In this document: positions 31,546-40,347 of the stretch, piece by piece
How the letters are laid out: each line of letters opens with the position of its first letter
How positions within the stretch are numbered: the first letter of the stretch is position 1
Origin: a bacterium
GTDB lineage: Bacteria; Chloroflexota; Dormibacteria; UBA8260; Bog-877
Reading direction: 5' to 3'
Assembly (NCBI GenBank): GCA_021802115.1
Contig: JAKABA010000018.1
Span: 1 to 47,463, forward strand
DNA length: 47,463 bases
Translations under genes and position numbers: made by a program
Notes under the pieces: generated by a model
Database searches by the model: none
What the model saw: only the letters and a program-made list of their open reading frames with translations
What the model was told of the DNA's origin: nothing

Positions 31546-32371
31546 AACCACGTGCCCCTCGTCAGAGGCCTTTCTTGCAGGCATGCTGTACGCCGCGCAC
31601 CAAACCTCGTCGTGGGAGCAGAATCGCAAGCAACTCGCTCCAACCGCGCTGCGCCGCCGATCTGGGTTGAGCTCCGAGCACCCTCCTGTCAAGCTGGTGG
31701 GGATCTTCCCCAACTCCGCCTCCGTGCTCCGCCTGGCCACCCAGGCCCAACATGGCCGCCATCCCACATTGGAATCCAGTCAGCCGCTAACCTCGGTGCC
31801 CCGCCGGCGTGCGGCTTCGCTGCCGCACACGTTCCGACGCCGACCCGGGTGAATCGAAGTGGACCGCAGTGGCGCCTGCTGAGATCAGAGGGGTCTCGTC
31901 CCCGAGAACTGGACCGGTGGCTCTCCGCGGTCAGACGCTCCGCGGGGGCGGGAACCTGAGCTGCCTCTCGGAGTTGGGCCGGACCGGGGCACTGGGAGAT
32001 GAGGTGACCAAACTGACGGTCCGCGACCTCGGCGCCGACCGGGCCGCCCGTGCCGCCCAACAGGCGGCCACCGGCCGGCTCCGTGACGCCGCCAGGCTCG
32101 GGACGTCGGTGGACGACGTCCGACTCTGCCCTTCACATCCAGACTCTATGTCCGCTCTGCGACCGCCGACCACCTGCCCCCCATCAGCCTACAGCGACCA
32201 CGCTAGGTGTCGGGGGGAAGGTGAGGCGTCCACGGCACCTTCCCATCTGTCTACGGGGGCGCGATCCCGGGATTCGCCGGACGCTCCGTTCCCGTGCTGG
32301 GCCCCGCTTACCGGCAATAGCCATCGGGCTACGCCGGGCCCGGCTTACGGCACTCGGGGCCGGCACTCCGA
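31546..32371. other. 825-bp region with only possible gene debris
   Basis: No confident gene. Two plus-strand stretches look like protein tails in different frames: GPQWRLLRSEGSRPRELDRW ending in a TGA near 31961, and EVTKLTVRDLGADRAARAAQ with GTSVDDV around 32000-32130. They may be decayed genes; I cannot name a family. Confidence 0.35.
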
Positions 32372-32389
32372 GTGTGGGAACATGGCGCG

Positions 32390-33118
32390 ATGGTCGGGGT
32401 GCCCACGAACTCGCAAGTCAATCGGGCAGGACAGACCATCCGCAAGTTCATTGTCGAGGCTGAACCTTGGTCGGAAGACCGCCTCCGGTCAGCCTATGAG
32501 GTGCTGGTCGTCTTCAGAGCAGCCCACCAATACCCTCTGATCAAGGCGAACATGGGCCTGCGCTCCGTCTTGAGGACAGAGGGGTGCCAGGTGGAGGTCA
32601 CTCAGCGCCTGAAGCGTATTCCCACCATCGTTGACAAGCTTCGGCGGGAGCCAACTATGCAGCTAGCCAAGATGCAGGACATCGGAGGCTGTCGGGCCAT
32701 CGTAGAGAGCGTGGCGGAGATCAGGAGTGTGGAGCGGCGCCTGTGCAGGAACCGCCCGCCGCTTCGGGTGGCGGACTACATTGGTGCCCCGCGAGCCTCA
32801 GGTTACCGAGCGGTCCATGTCGTCGTCTCATACCCGGACGAGGACGGAGTAGCCAGGGCCATCGAGGTCCAGTTGCGGACCCGGATCATGCATGAGTGGG
32901 CCGTCACCGTCGAGCGCCTCGGCGGGCGTATTGAAGCTGACCTCAAGAGTGGCATCGGTCCGCGGCCGGTGCTTGACTTCCTAAGGACGGCATCCGCCGC
33001 TATGGCGATTGAGGAGGCGGGAGGAATGGTGGCTCGCGAGTTAGCGGCGGAAGTGGTCACGTTGCGGGCTGCCGCGATGCCATACTTGGAACGAAACTTA
33101 CGGAGGAACAAGCCATGA
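32390..33118 (+). CDS. RelA/SpoT-domain small alarmone synthetase-like protein (candidate toxSAS toxin)
   Basis: A 242-residue protein with a single RelA/SpoT nucleotidyltransferase domain and no hydrolase, TGS or ACT domain. Conserved parts are TQRLKRIPTIVDKLRREPTM, KMQDIGGCRAIV, DYIGAPRASGYRAVHVVV with the substrate-stacking Tyr, and AIEVQLRTRIMHEWAVTVE. Housekeeping versions make (p)ppGpp; toxic small alarmone synthetases instead stop growth and are neutralised by an adjacent antitoxin. The stop overlaps a small gene by ATGA, the layout of such pairs. ATG at 32390 or GTG at 32372 may be the start. Confidence 0.8.
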   Translation: MVGVPTNSQVNRAGQTIRKFIVEAEPWSEDRLRSAYEVLVVFRAAHQYPLIKANMGLRSVLRTEGCQVEVTQRLKRIPTIVDKLRREPTMQLAKMQDIGGCRAIVESVAEIRSVERRLCRNRPPLRVADYIGAPRASGYRAVHVVVSYPDEDGVARAIEVQLRTRIMHEWAVTVERLGGRIEADLKSGIGPRPVLDFLRTASAAMAIEEAGGMVARELAAEVVTLRAAAMPYLERNLRRNKP

Positions 33119-33366
33119 GCGAGTCGATCCAACACTTCCTGCTGGTCTTCGATCATGCCAAAGGCGAGTTGGTCGAGGTGCAGGAGTTCGGGTGTGATGC
33201 CGCTCGCGCCCTGGCGGCCTATGCCGAGAAGGAACGAGACCTACGGACGAGCCCTTCGCTGGAGATCGTCCTTGTTGGGTCGGATTCTTACGACACGGTG
33301 CGGGTCACTCATGCCAACTACTTCGCCGACGCGGCAGCCACGTCGAAGTACCTCGTGGGTGTCTGA
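33115..33366 (+). CDS. Small partner protein of the RelA/SpoT gene (candidate antitoxin)
   Basis: An 83-residue acidic protein coupled to the RelA/SpoT gene by ATGA overlap. The visible pattern is IQHFLLVFDHAKGELVEVQE, ARALAAYAEKERDL and LEIVLVGSDSYDTVRVTHAN, then YF. I have seen similar short proteins beside RelA/SpoT-domain genes in actinobacteria, but I know of no assigned function. Position, size and coupling suggest an antitoxin or regulator of the synthetase; this is inference. It is followed by 400 bp without a gene. Confidence 0.7.
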   Translation: MSESIQHFLLVFDHAKGELVEVQEFGCDAARALAAYAEKERDLRTSPSLEIVLVGSDSYDTVRVTHANYFADAAATSKYLVGV

Positions 33367-33698
33367 GTTCCACCTCCTATGAGCGCCGGCTGAGAGGCCG
33401 TGCCAGCCGGTCGGCAGGGGTCTTGCTAGGGCGCTCCACCGAGCCCAGTGGTCGCGGTGACCCCAACCATCCCCGGTTTTGCCTGCTGAGCACCTGGATG
33501 GCCGCCTCCAGGTGCCGTCCACAGCCTTCCGGTGGGTGACCGGGCCTGGCCCGCTTAGGTGCCATTCAGATGCGAGGGACCCAGGGACGGCCATCCGGGC
33601 CAACATCGGACCGCTCCCCTCCCGGCTCTTCGCCAGGACTCGGTCCGACTCACGGCGACCACCAGAGGTCGCTACAGGCCGGCCGGATCCCCCCGAAG

Positions 33699-33720
33699 TT
33701 GACTGCAATTTTGACTGCAA
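33699..33720. repeat. Two-copy direct repeat, 12-bp period, downstream of tRNA-Thr
   Basis: TTGACTGCAA at 33699-33708 and 33711-33720, ending 52 nt from the tRNA 3' end. The unit is nearly palindromic at its ends (TTG...CAA). The same period and distance occur at tRNA-Gln. The surrounding 33367-33772 holds no other gene or motif that I can see. Confidence 0.65.
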
Positions 33721-33772
33721 CGGGGGCGGATTGAAGTGGACGTCTGCGGTCACTGCTGAACTCAAAAAGCGG

Positions 33773-33844
33773 AGCCGACGGGGAGATTCGAACTCCCGGC
33801 CAGCGGTTTACGAAACCGCTGCTCTACCACTGAGCTACGTCGGC
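33773..33844 (-). tRNA. tRNA-Thr (anticodon CGT)
   Basis: The minus strand gives a perfect cloverleaf. The acceptor stem is GCCGACG with CGTCGGC, the D arm GCTC-AGTGGTA-GAGC, the anticodon arm GCGGT-TTCGTAA-ACCGC and the T arm GGGAG-TTCGAAT-CTCCC. Anticodon CGT reads ACG. A full CCA is not encoded (the end reads TCCG). It begins 18 nt after the mscS-like gene on the same strand, and its 3' end faces the accessory region. Confidence 0.96.
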
Positions 33845-33862
33845 CTGCGGGTCGTCAGTCTA

Positions 33863-34981
33863 TCAGGCACCCATCGGCACTCTCCGGCCACCCGAGCCCG
33901 ATCGCGCTCGCCCCGGCGGAGCCGGCTGCGCAGGCCGGCCATCCTCGTTCAGGGCGACGCTCGACCGGGTCCGGGGGAGCGCACCGGGGTACTTATCACG
34001 CAGGAACTCGATCATCTTCTCTCTCACCTCACACTGAAGGTTCCACGATCTGGAGCTGTCCGGCGAACTCAGGAGGGCGCGAAGCTGCATCGTCTCCGAA
34101 CCCAAGCCGGTCACCTGGAGCACACAGACGCTGCCGTCCCAGTCCGGGGATCGCCTGGCGATCTCCAAGAGCTGCTGACGCATCTCGGACACGGGTGCGG
34201 TGTAGTCAACTTCCATGTGTACCCACCCCAGGATCTCGGCGCTGCTGCGCGTCCAGTTCTCGAAGGGGCTCTCGATGAAATATGAGATCGGCACCACCAG
34301 CCGCCGAAGATCCCAGATCCGCACCACCACGTAGGTCAGTGCTATCTGTTCGATGCGCCCCCAGTGACCCTCCACCACCACCACGTCATCGACCCGGATC
34401 GGCTGGCTCACGGCTATCTGCAGGCCTGCCACCACGTTGGTCGCCGCCGGCTTGGCCGCGATGCCTGCCACCACCCCGATCAGGCCAGCGGAAGCCAGCA
34501 GGCCGGCACCGGCCGTCCGCACCTCCGGAAAGCTGAGGAGAACCAGGGACACGGCCACCACAGCGACCACCACCGTGGTCACCCGCCTCAGGACCTGCAC
34601 CTGGGTGTGAATCTGCCGCGCGTGCAGGTTGTCGTCGACGTCAAGTCGATATCTCCCCAGCACCAGATCGTCGACGACGTAAGACAGCCCGACCGCCAGC
34701 CACGCGCTGGCGAGGATCAGCCCGACTCCAAACACATGTAGGAGGATCGGCCCAAGCTGCCCTGGCAGTCGAACCGCGGTGAGCGCCACTTCGATTCCCG
34801 CCAGAGGGAGGACCGCTTGGAGAGGGCGCTTGGAGTGCTCCAGAACTGACCGCGCCACCTGGTGGCGCTTGCCGATCACACGCCGCCGTAGGATGGCGAC
34901 CCCAGCGGCATGCACGATGACCATTACCGCTGCAACCGTGGCGAGCACTTCGACGGGGAATGTGGAGGATGACACAGGCAT
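33863..34981 (-). CDS. MscS-family mechanosensitive channel
   Basis: A 372-residue membrane protein. Four to five hydrophobic segments lead to the pore-lining helix and beta domain of small-conductance mechanosensitive channels: AGAGLLASAGLIGVVAGIAA, NVVAGLQIAVSQPIRVDDVV, EGHWGRIEQIALTYVVVRIW and VPISYFIESPFENWT. These channels release solutes on hypo-osmotic shock. The C-terminal tail is Arg/Pro/Gly-rich. ATG at 34981 or GTG at 34975 may be the start, since GAGG is better spaced for the latter. It is divergent from a cation antiporter, and the tRNA-Thr follows it. Confidence 0.9.
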   Translation of the reverse strand: MPVSSSTFPVEVLATVAAVMVIVHAAGVAILRRRVIGKRHQVARSVLEHSKRPLQAVLPLAGIEVALTAVRLPGQLGPILLHVFGVGLILASAWLAVGLSYVVDDLVLGRYRLDVDDNLHARQIHTQVQVLRRVTTVVVAVVAVSLVLLSFPEVRTAGAGLLASAGLIGVVAGIAAKPAATNVVAGLQIAVSQPIRVDDVVVVEGHWGRIEQIALTYVVVRIWDLRRLVVPISYFIESPFENWTRSSAEILGWVHMEVDYTAPVSEMRQQLLEIARRSPDWDGSVCVLQVTGLGSETMQLRALLSSPDSSRSWNLQCEVREKMIEFLRDKYPGALPRTRSSVALNEDGRPAQPAPPGRARSGSGGRRVPMGA

Positions 34982-35238
34982 TCACCTCGCTTGCTATCTG
35001 CCAGGGGCTGGTCCCGGCGCGGCGCCGCGAGCCGCCGGAGCGCGGCGGGACCACCGGCACCCGCCGGGGCACTCCTCCACCCTACCGCACTCCCGCTTCC
35101 CAGGGCGCATAGTCGCAGACCTCACAGGCCATCTGGCCGGCCCCGAGATCTCTGCTCGCGAACGGGCGTTGCGGGGTCGGGAGGGCCCACTCGATAAGCT
35201 GCGGAGCGACACCTCGGTCCCGCTGGAGGGAGACGTCA

Positions 35239-37425
35239 ATGCACCTTGACCCTGCCCGGGCGGACCTCCTGTCCGCCGCCGCCCTCAGACTCGCACCGGT
35301 CACTGCTCACGATCAGACGGTCTTCTGGGTCCAGATGGCGCTCCTGCTCATATTCGCGGTGAGCCTGGGGAGGGTTGCCGCCCGGCTGGGCCAACCGCCC
35401 GTGGTGGGGCAACTCCTGGCGGGCGTGATCTTGGGTCCTACGGTCTTCGGCGAGCTGTGGCCCACGGGATTCAACTGGTTCCTGCCCCGGGGCGAGTTGG
35501 TTCAGTCGTCCCTTCTCTTCGCCGTGAGCACCCTCAGCCTCGCCATGCTGCTTCTGACAGTCGGCTTCGAGACCGACCTGACTTTGCTCCGGCGGCTGGG
35601 CCGGTCCGCAGGCTGGGTGACCGTGGGCAGCTTGCTGCTGCCGCTGGGAGCCGGAGTGGCCGTCGCGTTAGCACTGCCCGTGAGTGTCCGCGGACCGCTG
35701 GCGAACGCCCTCTCGTTCTCCCTACTGGTTGGCGTGGCGTTGGGAGCCAGCTCGCTCCCGGTCATCGCGGAGATCGTCACCCACCTGGGAGCAACGAGAC
35801 GCGATTTCGGGCAGATAACCCTGGCGGCCGGGACCGTCAACGACGCCCTCGCCTTCGTGCTGATCGCCTTCGCAGTCGCGATGGGCGCCAGTGGCGCGGT
35901 TTCGCAGCTCGCCAAGGTCGTAATCGGACTGCTGGTGCTGGGCACCTTGGTCACCGTCTTCGCCCAGCCGCTGGTTGACCGCCTGCTGCGCGCGGCCCGA
36001 CGGCACGGGCCTGAACGAGGCACTCCCAACTCCCACCCCTCGCTGGCAATCTGCCTGGTCGCCGCCATGGTCGCGGCGGCGCTGGTCCAGCTGATCGGAG
36101 TCGAGGGGGCACTGGGGGCCTTCGTGGCCGGTGTGGTGCTCGCCCGGTCGCGCTTCGGCGATGCCGAGACCTTTCGGTTCGTGACCCAGCTCAGCTCCTC
36201 ATTCTTCGCCCCCATCTATTTCGCCACCGCCGGCCTGGAGGCGAATCTGGCTTTGTTGCGCCACCCGGAGGTCCTCATCGTCTGCTTGGTCTTCATCGTG
36301 GTCGGATCGGTCGCCAAGTTTGCTGGCTCCTATCTCGGAGCCGCGGCCGGACGCCTGCCCCAGATGGAGCGGATCGCCCTCGGCATCGGACTCAATGGCC
36401 GGGGAACCGTCCAGGTCATCGCGGGCACGGTAGGCCTTGCCTCGGGGATCCTGAACACGGGCACGTACACAGCCATCGTCGCCATGTCCCTCGTCACCTC
36501 GATTGCCACCCCACCCCTGCTGCGACGAGCGGTGCGCAGGTGGAGCGGCTCAGCGGAGGAACGCCGCCGCCTGGACCTTGAGGCCAGGCTGGCGCGCCAA
36601 GCGCTGGTCACCGACGAAAGGGTGTTGTTGGTGGCGGATCAGGCGCGCGCAGGAGCGGATGCCATCCGCCTGGTGGAACTGGCCTGGCCCAAGAGTGCCG
36701 AGCTGACGGTGATCACCACCGATGCCGCCAGAGCGCTTCGGGACTCGCCGCCGGCTGCTTCGGCGGCCCGCGCGGTGGAGTGGCGTGATGCGGACAACTC
36801 GGACGTGGCCCAGACCATCACGTCCGAACTCAAATTGGGATATGGGACCCTGGTGCTCGCATCCCAGATGGACGGGACCGGCGACACTCACGAGCCCAGC
36901 CTGGTGGAACAGTTGGTGCCGGTGGTCAACGTCCCCACCCTGCTGGTCCTGCGACCAGGCACCGAGCGACCGTCCAACTCGATCCCCCCCGGCATCATGG
37001 TGTCGGTTTCGGGCGCACGCGCCTCCCGGGCGGCCCTGGAGGTCGCATTCAGCCTGGCGGAGCAGACCCACGAAGTCATCCAGCTGCTCCACGTCGACAC
37101 CAGTCCTCGGGGCCTGCGCTCGCTTCGGCCAGACCGCCTGATCTCGCGCCGGATCCTGCACCATCAGCGCGACCAGCGGGCGGCGGAGGCCATCCTGGCG
37201 CAGGCCGTGGCCATGAGCTCCGGCTACGACGTGACCGTGAGGCCGGAGGTCCTCGCCAACCCCGAGTTCGAGCCGGGCCTGGTGGCCGCCGCCGCCGGGA
37301 ATGGCCTGGTCCTGGTGGGTGTGCGTCCGGTGGCCACGGACCAGGGCATCTACTTCGGCGAGGCTGCCGAGGCTGTCCTCCACCACCTGCCCGATCGGGC
37401 GGTGCTGGTCACTCTTCCAGACTGA
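35239..37425 (+). CDS. CPA2-family cation:proton antiporter with C-terminal USP-like domains
   Basis: A 728-residue protein. Residues 25-430 form a 12-13-helix monovalent cation:proton antiporter of the KefB/NapA class: GQLLAGVILGPTVFGE, LGASSLPVIAEIV, VNDALAFVLIAFAV, VEGALGAFVAGVVLA and GIGLNGRGTVQVIAG. Residues 450-728 hold two universal-stress-protein-like regions, from VTDERVLLVADQARAGAD and IMVSVSGARASRAALEVAFS, which probably regulate transport. It should exchange Na+ or K+ for H+ in pH and osmotic balance. ATG at 35239 has GGAGGGAGA upstream. Confidence 0.9.
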   Translation: MHLDPARADLLSAAALRLAPVTAHDQTVFWVQMALLLIFAVSLGRVAARLGQPPVVGQLLAGVILGPTVFGELWPTGFNWFLPRGELVQSSLLFAVSTLSLAMLLLTVGFETDLTLLRRLGRSAGWVTVGSLLLPLGAGVAVALALPVSVRGPLANALSFSLLVGVALGASSLPVIAEIVTHLGATRRDFGQITLAAGTVNDALAFVLIAFAVAMGASGAVSQLAKVVIGLLVLGTLVTVFAQPLVDRLLRAARRHGPERGTPNSHPSLAICLVAAMVAAALVQLIGVEGALGAFVAGVVLARSRFGDAETFRFVTQLSSSFFAPIYFATAGLEANLALLRHPEVLIVCLVFIVVGSVAKFAGSYLGAAAGRLPQMERIALGIGLNGRGTVQVIAGTVGLASGILNTGTYTAIVAMSLVTSIATPPLLRRAVRRWSGSAEERRRLDLEARLARQALVTDERVLLVADQARAGADAIRLVELAWPKSAELTVITTDAARALRDSPPAASAARAVEWRDADNSDVAQTITSELKLGYGTLVLASQMDGTGDTHEPSLVEQLVPVVNVPTLLVLRPGTERPSNSIPPGIMVSVSGARASRAALEVAFSLAEQTHEVIQLLHVDTSPRGLRSLRPDRLISRRILHHQRDQRAAEAILAQAVAMSSGYDVTVRPEVLANPEFEPGLVAAAAGNGLVLVGVRPVATDQGIYFGEAAEAVLHHLPDRAVLVTLPD

Positions 37426-37841
37426 CCAGAGCAACGGTCAGCCGAACCGGAGGCTGACGACACGTGCAGAACCGAAGCCGCCGACCCCAGACAACGCGCT
37501 GCGACAGTCCCACATTGGCGCGATCGTCCGGGTGACCGGCCTCCACCCTCTCCCGGAGACGGTTGACCCAGAAGGCGATCAGCTCTTAGGCGGGCCGCAA
37601 CGGCCGCGGCAGGAGTGGTGCCACAGTCGGTGTGCTGATCGCCTCGGAACTCGGCTCGGCGCGGCGCTGTTGACATCGACCTCTCGTTGACAGTGGTCGC
37701 TCGGGCGTGGCCCCAGAGGCTTCCCTGACGTAACCGGCGGCTCAAGGATCTCGAGCCCGTATCCGGCTGCGCTCCCTTCCACCGGCGCGCACAGGCCGCG
37801 TGGGGCGTTTCCCATACCATGGACGCCCCGCTTGCCCCATA
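37426..37841. other. Intergenic region between antiporter and kinase genes
   Basis: About 400 bp with no recognisable gene on either strand and no obvious repeat. Its right end holds the kinase promoter. Confidence 0.45.
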
Positions 37842-37847
37842 TATAGT
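37842..37847 (+). promoter_or_regulatory. -10 box of the kinase gene (leaderless start)
   Basis: TATAGT (within CATATATAGT) ends 7 nt before GTG at 37855, with no ribosome site between. This favours a leaderless message and that GTG as start. No clear -35 is seen. Confidence 0.45.
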
Positions 37848-37854
37848 CGCTGGC

Positions 37855-38772
37855 GTGAGCGCGCCCAACCTCGTGGTTCCACCGCCGGAGCTGGCGGCAA
37901 CCGTCCGGCGCTGGTTCAAGCAGGACGCCGAGCCGTGGCTCGACGGGCTTCCCGACCTCGTCGCCAGACTCTCCCGGGAGTGGCGGCTGGAACCTGAGCG
38001 GTGTCTCGCCGGAGGAACGGCGTCTCTGATCCTGGCCGCCAGATCGGCCGGGCACGCCCAGGTGGTGCTGAAGGTGCCGTATCCGGATCCGGAGAGCTGG
38101 TTCGAAGCGGACGCCTTGGCCAGCTACGGCGGCCATGGCGCCGTAGCCCTCCTGGATTTCGATCCCACCTCCCGGGCCATGCTGATCGAGCGGGCCCTGC
38201 CGGGCACACCCCTCGGCGCCCTCCCGGACCTCGGTCAAGCGATCGACATCGCCTGCCAGATTCTGGTCCGACTCAGGAGCGCCGCCAGTCCTCCGCCCGG
38301 GCTCGCCGGGTGCGCGGACCTGTTGCAGGAATGGCTGAGGCTAATGGCTGCTGCGGATGTGCACCCGGATGCCTCGCGAACCCGGCGGCTGACTGACGCC
38401 CGGGAGTTGGCAGGCAGACTTGGCGAGGACCCGGCCCCCGAGCTGCTGGTCAACCGCGACGCCCACCTGGGTAACGTCCTGCGGTCGGAGCGCGCAGGGT
38501 GGCTGTTGATCGATCCCAAGCCGATGGTCGGCCCGCCGGCTTTCGAAGGCGGGTTCTTGCTCCTCGATGCCATGAACCGCAGCGGGAACCTTGACCGTGC
38601 GATGACTGCCTCTCTTCTGAACCGGGTGGCGGCCGGCCTCCAGGTCGCCGACTGTCTGGTCCTGGGCTGGGCCCAGATGCGCGCCCTCGAGAACCAGCTT
38701 TGGGCGCACTCGGTAGGCGAGGATCCCACCAGCTGGGAGAGCCGGGCGGTGCTGCTCGCCCGGCTCTCGTGA
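37855..38772 (+). CDS. Streptomycin-phosphotransferase/hydroxyurea-kinase family protein (APH_6_hur-like)
   Basis: A 305-residue protein kinase-like phosphotransferase. Family features are CLAGGTASLILAA at the glycine-rich loop, VVLKVPYPDPESWFEADAL with the ATP-binding Lys and Glu, a late aspartate DPK motif (WLLIDPKPMVG) and FEGGFLLLDA. The catalytic loop usually begins HGD-L-H; here it reads VNRDAHLGNVL. The catalytic Asp and the Asn are kept, but the His-Gly are replaced. It may act on an aminoglycoside-like or other hydroxylated substrate; resistance is not assured. GTG at 37855 is chosen by its leaderless promoter; ATG at 37819 is the alternative. Confidence 0.82.
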   Translation: MSAPNLVVPPPELAATVRRWFKQDAEPWLDGLPDLVARLSREWRLEPERCLAGGTASLILAARSAGHAQVVLKVPYPDPESWFEADALASYGGHGAVALLDFDPTSRAMLIERALPGTPLGALPDLGQAIDIACQILVRLRSAASPPPGLAGCADLLQEWLRLMAAADVHPDASRTRRLTDARELAGRLGEDPAPELLVNRDAHLGNVLRSERAGWLLIDPKPMVGPPAFEGGFLLLDAMNRSGNLDRAMTASLLNRVAAGLQVADCLVLGWAQMRALENQLWAHSVGEDPTSWESRAVLLARLS

Positions 38773-38815
38773 CGTGATACGCGCGGCGGCGATGGCCCCG
38801 CGGCCGTTCTCGCCC

Positions 38816-40171
38816 CTACGCGGCTGGACCGCTGGCCAGGGTCACCGTCGCCGATTCCTTGGTGTCAGAGGAGGTCACCCAACCCACCTGGACTCGCTGG
38901 CCCGGGTGGTATCCGTCGATCGCAGTGGTCAGGCTGCTCACCGAGCTGATGGACTGCCCCCCGAATGAGGTGATGACATCACCCGCCACCAGCCCCGCCG
39001 AGGACGCCGGCGTGTTGGGGATCACCGCCGCGACCAGAGCGCCAGAGCTCACAGGCGGGGTGTAACCGAAGTATCCACCGAAGAATCCGCCGGAGGAACC
39101 CGAGGACACGTTCTCGGCCTCAATGCCCAGGAACGCTGGCGTACCGATCACGATCTTGGAGCTTGCCTCTCCCTTCTGGATCTGGCTGGCGATGGAGAGC
39201 GCCTCATTGATCGGGATCGCGAATCCGATGTTGGAGGCGTTCTGGCCTCCACTGCCGGTTGCCGCGGCGGTGTTCATGGCGATCACCTGGCCGGACCCGT
39301 TGACCAGCGGCCCCCCCGAGTTGCCCGGGCTGAGCGGGGCATCGGTCTGGAACATCCCGACCAGGTGCTCCACCGTGCCACTCCCACTGTCCGAGGCGGA
39401 GATCGAACGGTTGAGAGCGGAGATTATGCCCTCGGTGACGGTGGGGCTGCCCGGCAGTGCCAGGGCGTTCCCGATCGCCACCACCGGCTCCCCCACCTGG
39501 ACCGCCGCCGAGTTGCCCATCTTCAACGGGTGCAACCCGGAGACGCCCTGAAGCTGCAGCAGCGCCACATCCTGGGTCGGGTCCGTGCCCACGACCTTGG
39601 CCCGATACTTTGGCCCGCTCCCGTCGATCTGCGCTGTGATCGTGGTACCACCCGCGATCACGTGGTTGTTGGTCAGAACCTCGCCGTTGGAGGTGAGGAT
39701 CATTCCGGTGCCGGCGTCGGAGGCACCCGTGTAGGAGTCGCTGGAGTTGATGTCGACCACCCCAGGATCGACCTCCGCCACCACCTTGGAGACGTTGATC
39801 TTGCCATTGCCGCTGGCAGAGGTGGACACGCTGGCGGGCGAGGGCACCGGTTGGGTCGCCAGCGTTGGCTGCTGGTTGTGTGAGGCCCCCAACTGGAAGC
39901 TTCCGAAGCCGACCGCGGCCACCACGATCACCGCGGCCGCCCCAGCGGCAATCCAGCGGCCAAACCGGCGGGGACGCCTGAAGTCACCCCCGGGGCTCGG
40001 GGAACCGGTGTAGCTGGCTGGCGGAGGCGGCTCGTACCCTCCGAAATCACCGCCTAAAAGGGGCGAGGAGGGTGGGACCGGGCTCGGCTCCCACCCCATC
40101 GGACGCTGGGGCTCTTCGCCTGGGTTGGGGCTCTCAGAAGGATCGCGTCCGGTTCCGCTCATGTCGTCCAT
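38816..40171 (-). CDS. HtrA/DegP-like membrane-anchored serine protease
   Basis: A 451-residue protein: a Pro/Gly-rich cytoplasmic N-terminus (1-70), a basic patch and transmembrane helix (about 73-94), a trypsin-like domain and a C-terminal PDZ domain (about 350-450). The catalytic triad is complete: His in LTNNHVIAGG, Asp in TDPTQDVALLQL and Ser in PGNSGGPLVN. It should degrade or refold damaged proteins outside the membrane. ATG at 40171 has AAGGAGAG upstream. The PDZ carries a Gly/Phe/Tyr-rich insertion (GGFFGGYFGYTPP). Confidence 0.93.
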   Translation of the reverse strand: MDDMSGTGRDPSESPNPGEEPQRPMGWEPSPVPPSSPLLGGDFGGYEPPPPASYTGSPSPGGDFRRPRRFGRWIAAGAAAVIVVAAVGFGSFQLGASHNQQPTLATQPVPSPASVSTSASGNGKINVSKVVAEVDPGVVDINSSDSYTGASDAGTGMILTSNGEVLTNNHVIAGGTTITAQIDGSGPKYRAKVVGTDPTQDVALLQLQGVSGLHPLKMGNSAAVQVGEPVVAIGNALALPGSPTVTEGIISALNRSISASDSGSGTVEHLVGMFQTDAPLSPGNSGGPLVNGSGQVIAMNTAAATGSGGQNASNIGFAIPINEALSIASQIQKGEASSKIVIGTPAFLGIEAENVSSGSSGGFFGGYFGYTPPVSSGALVAAVIPNTPASSAGLVAGDVITSFGGQSISSVSSLTTAIDGYHPGQRVQVGWVTSSDTKESATVTLASGPAA

Positions 40172-40347
40172 CGTTCACTCTCCTTCTCTGGCGTGGAATC
40201 GCTATCGGAGTCGCCGTCTGCCTCCCACTCTGCCCCAGGAGCCTTGGAGAATTCCGAGAGAAAGCTGGGGCATGGCCCTGAGTTTCGAGCGGGGCCCCTT
40301 CCCGCCGCCAGAGGGCTCTGCCCACCGACGCCAGCCGTGGTCCAATC

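Noticed and set aside
33479..34285. 268-codon plus-strand frame containing RRGDSNSRPAVYET
   Set aside because: That peptide is the translation of a tRNA antisense strand, here tRNA-Thr. The remainder is antisense to the MscS gene.
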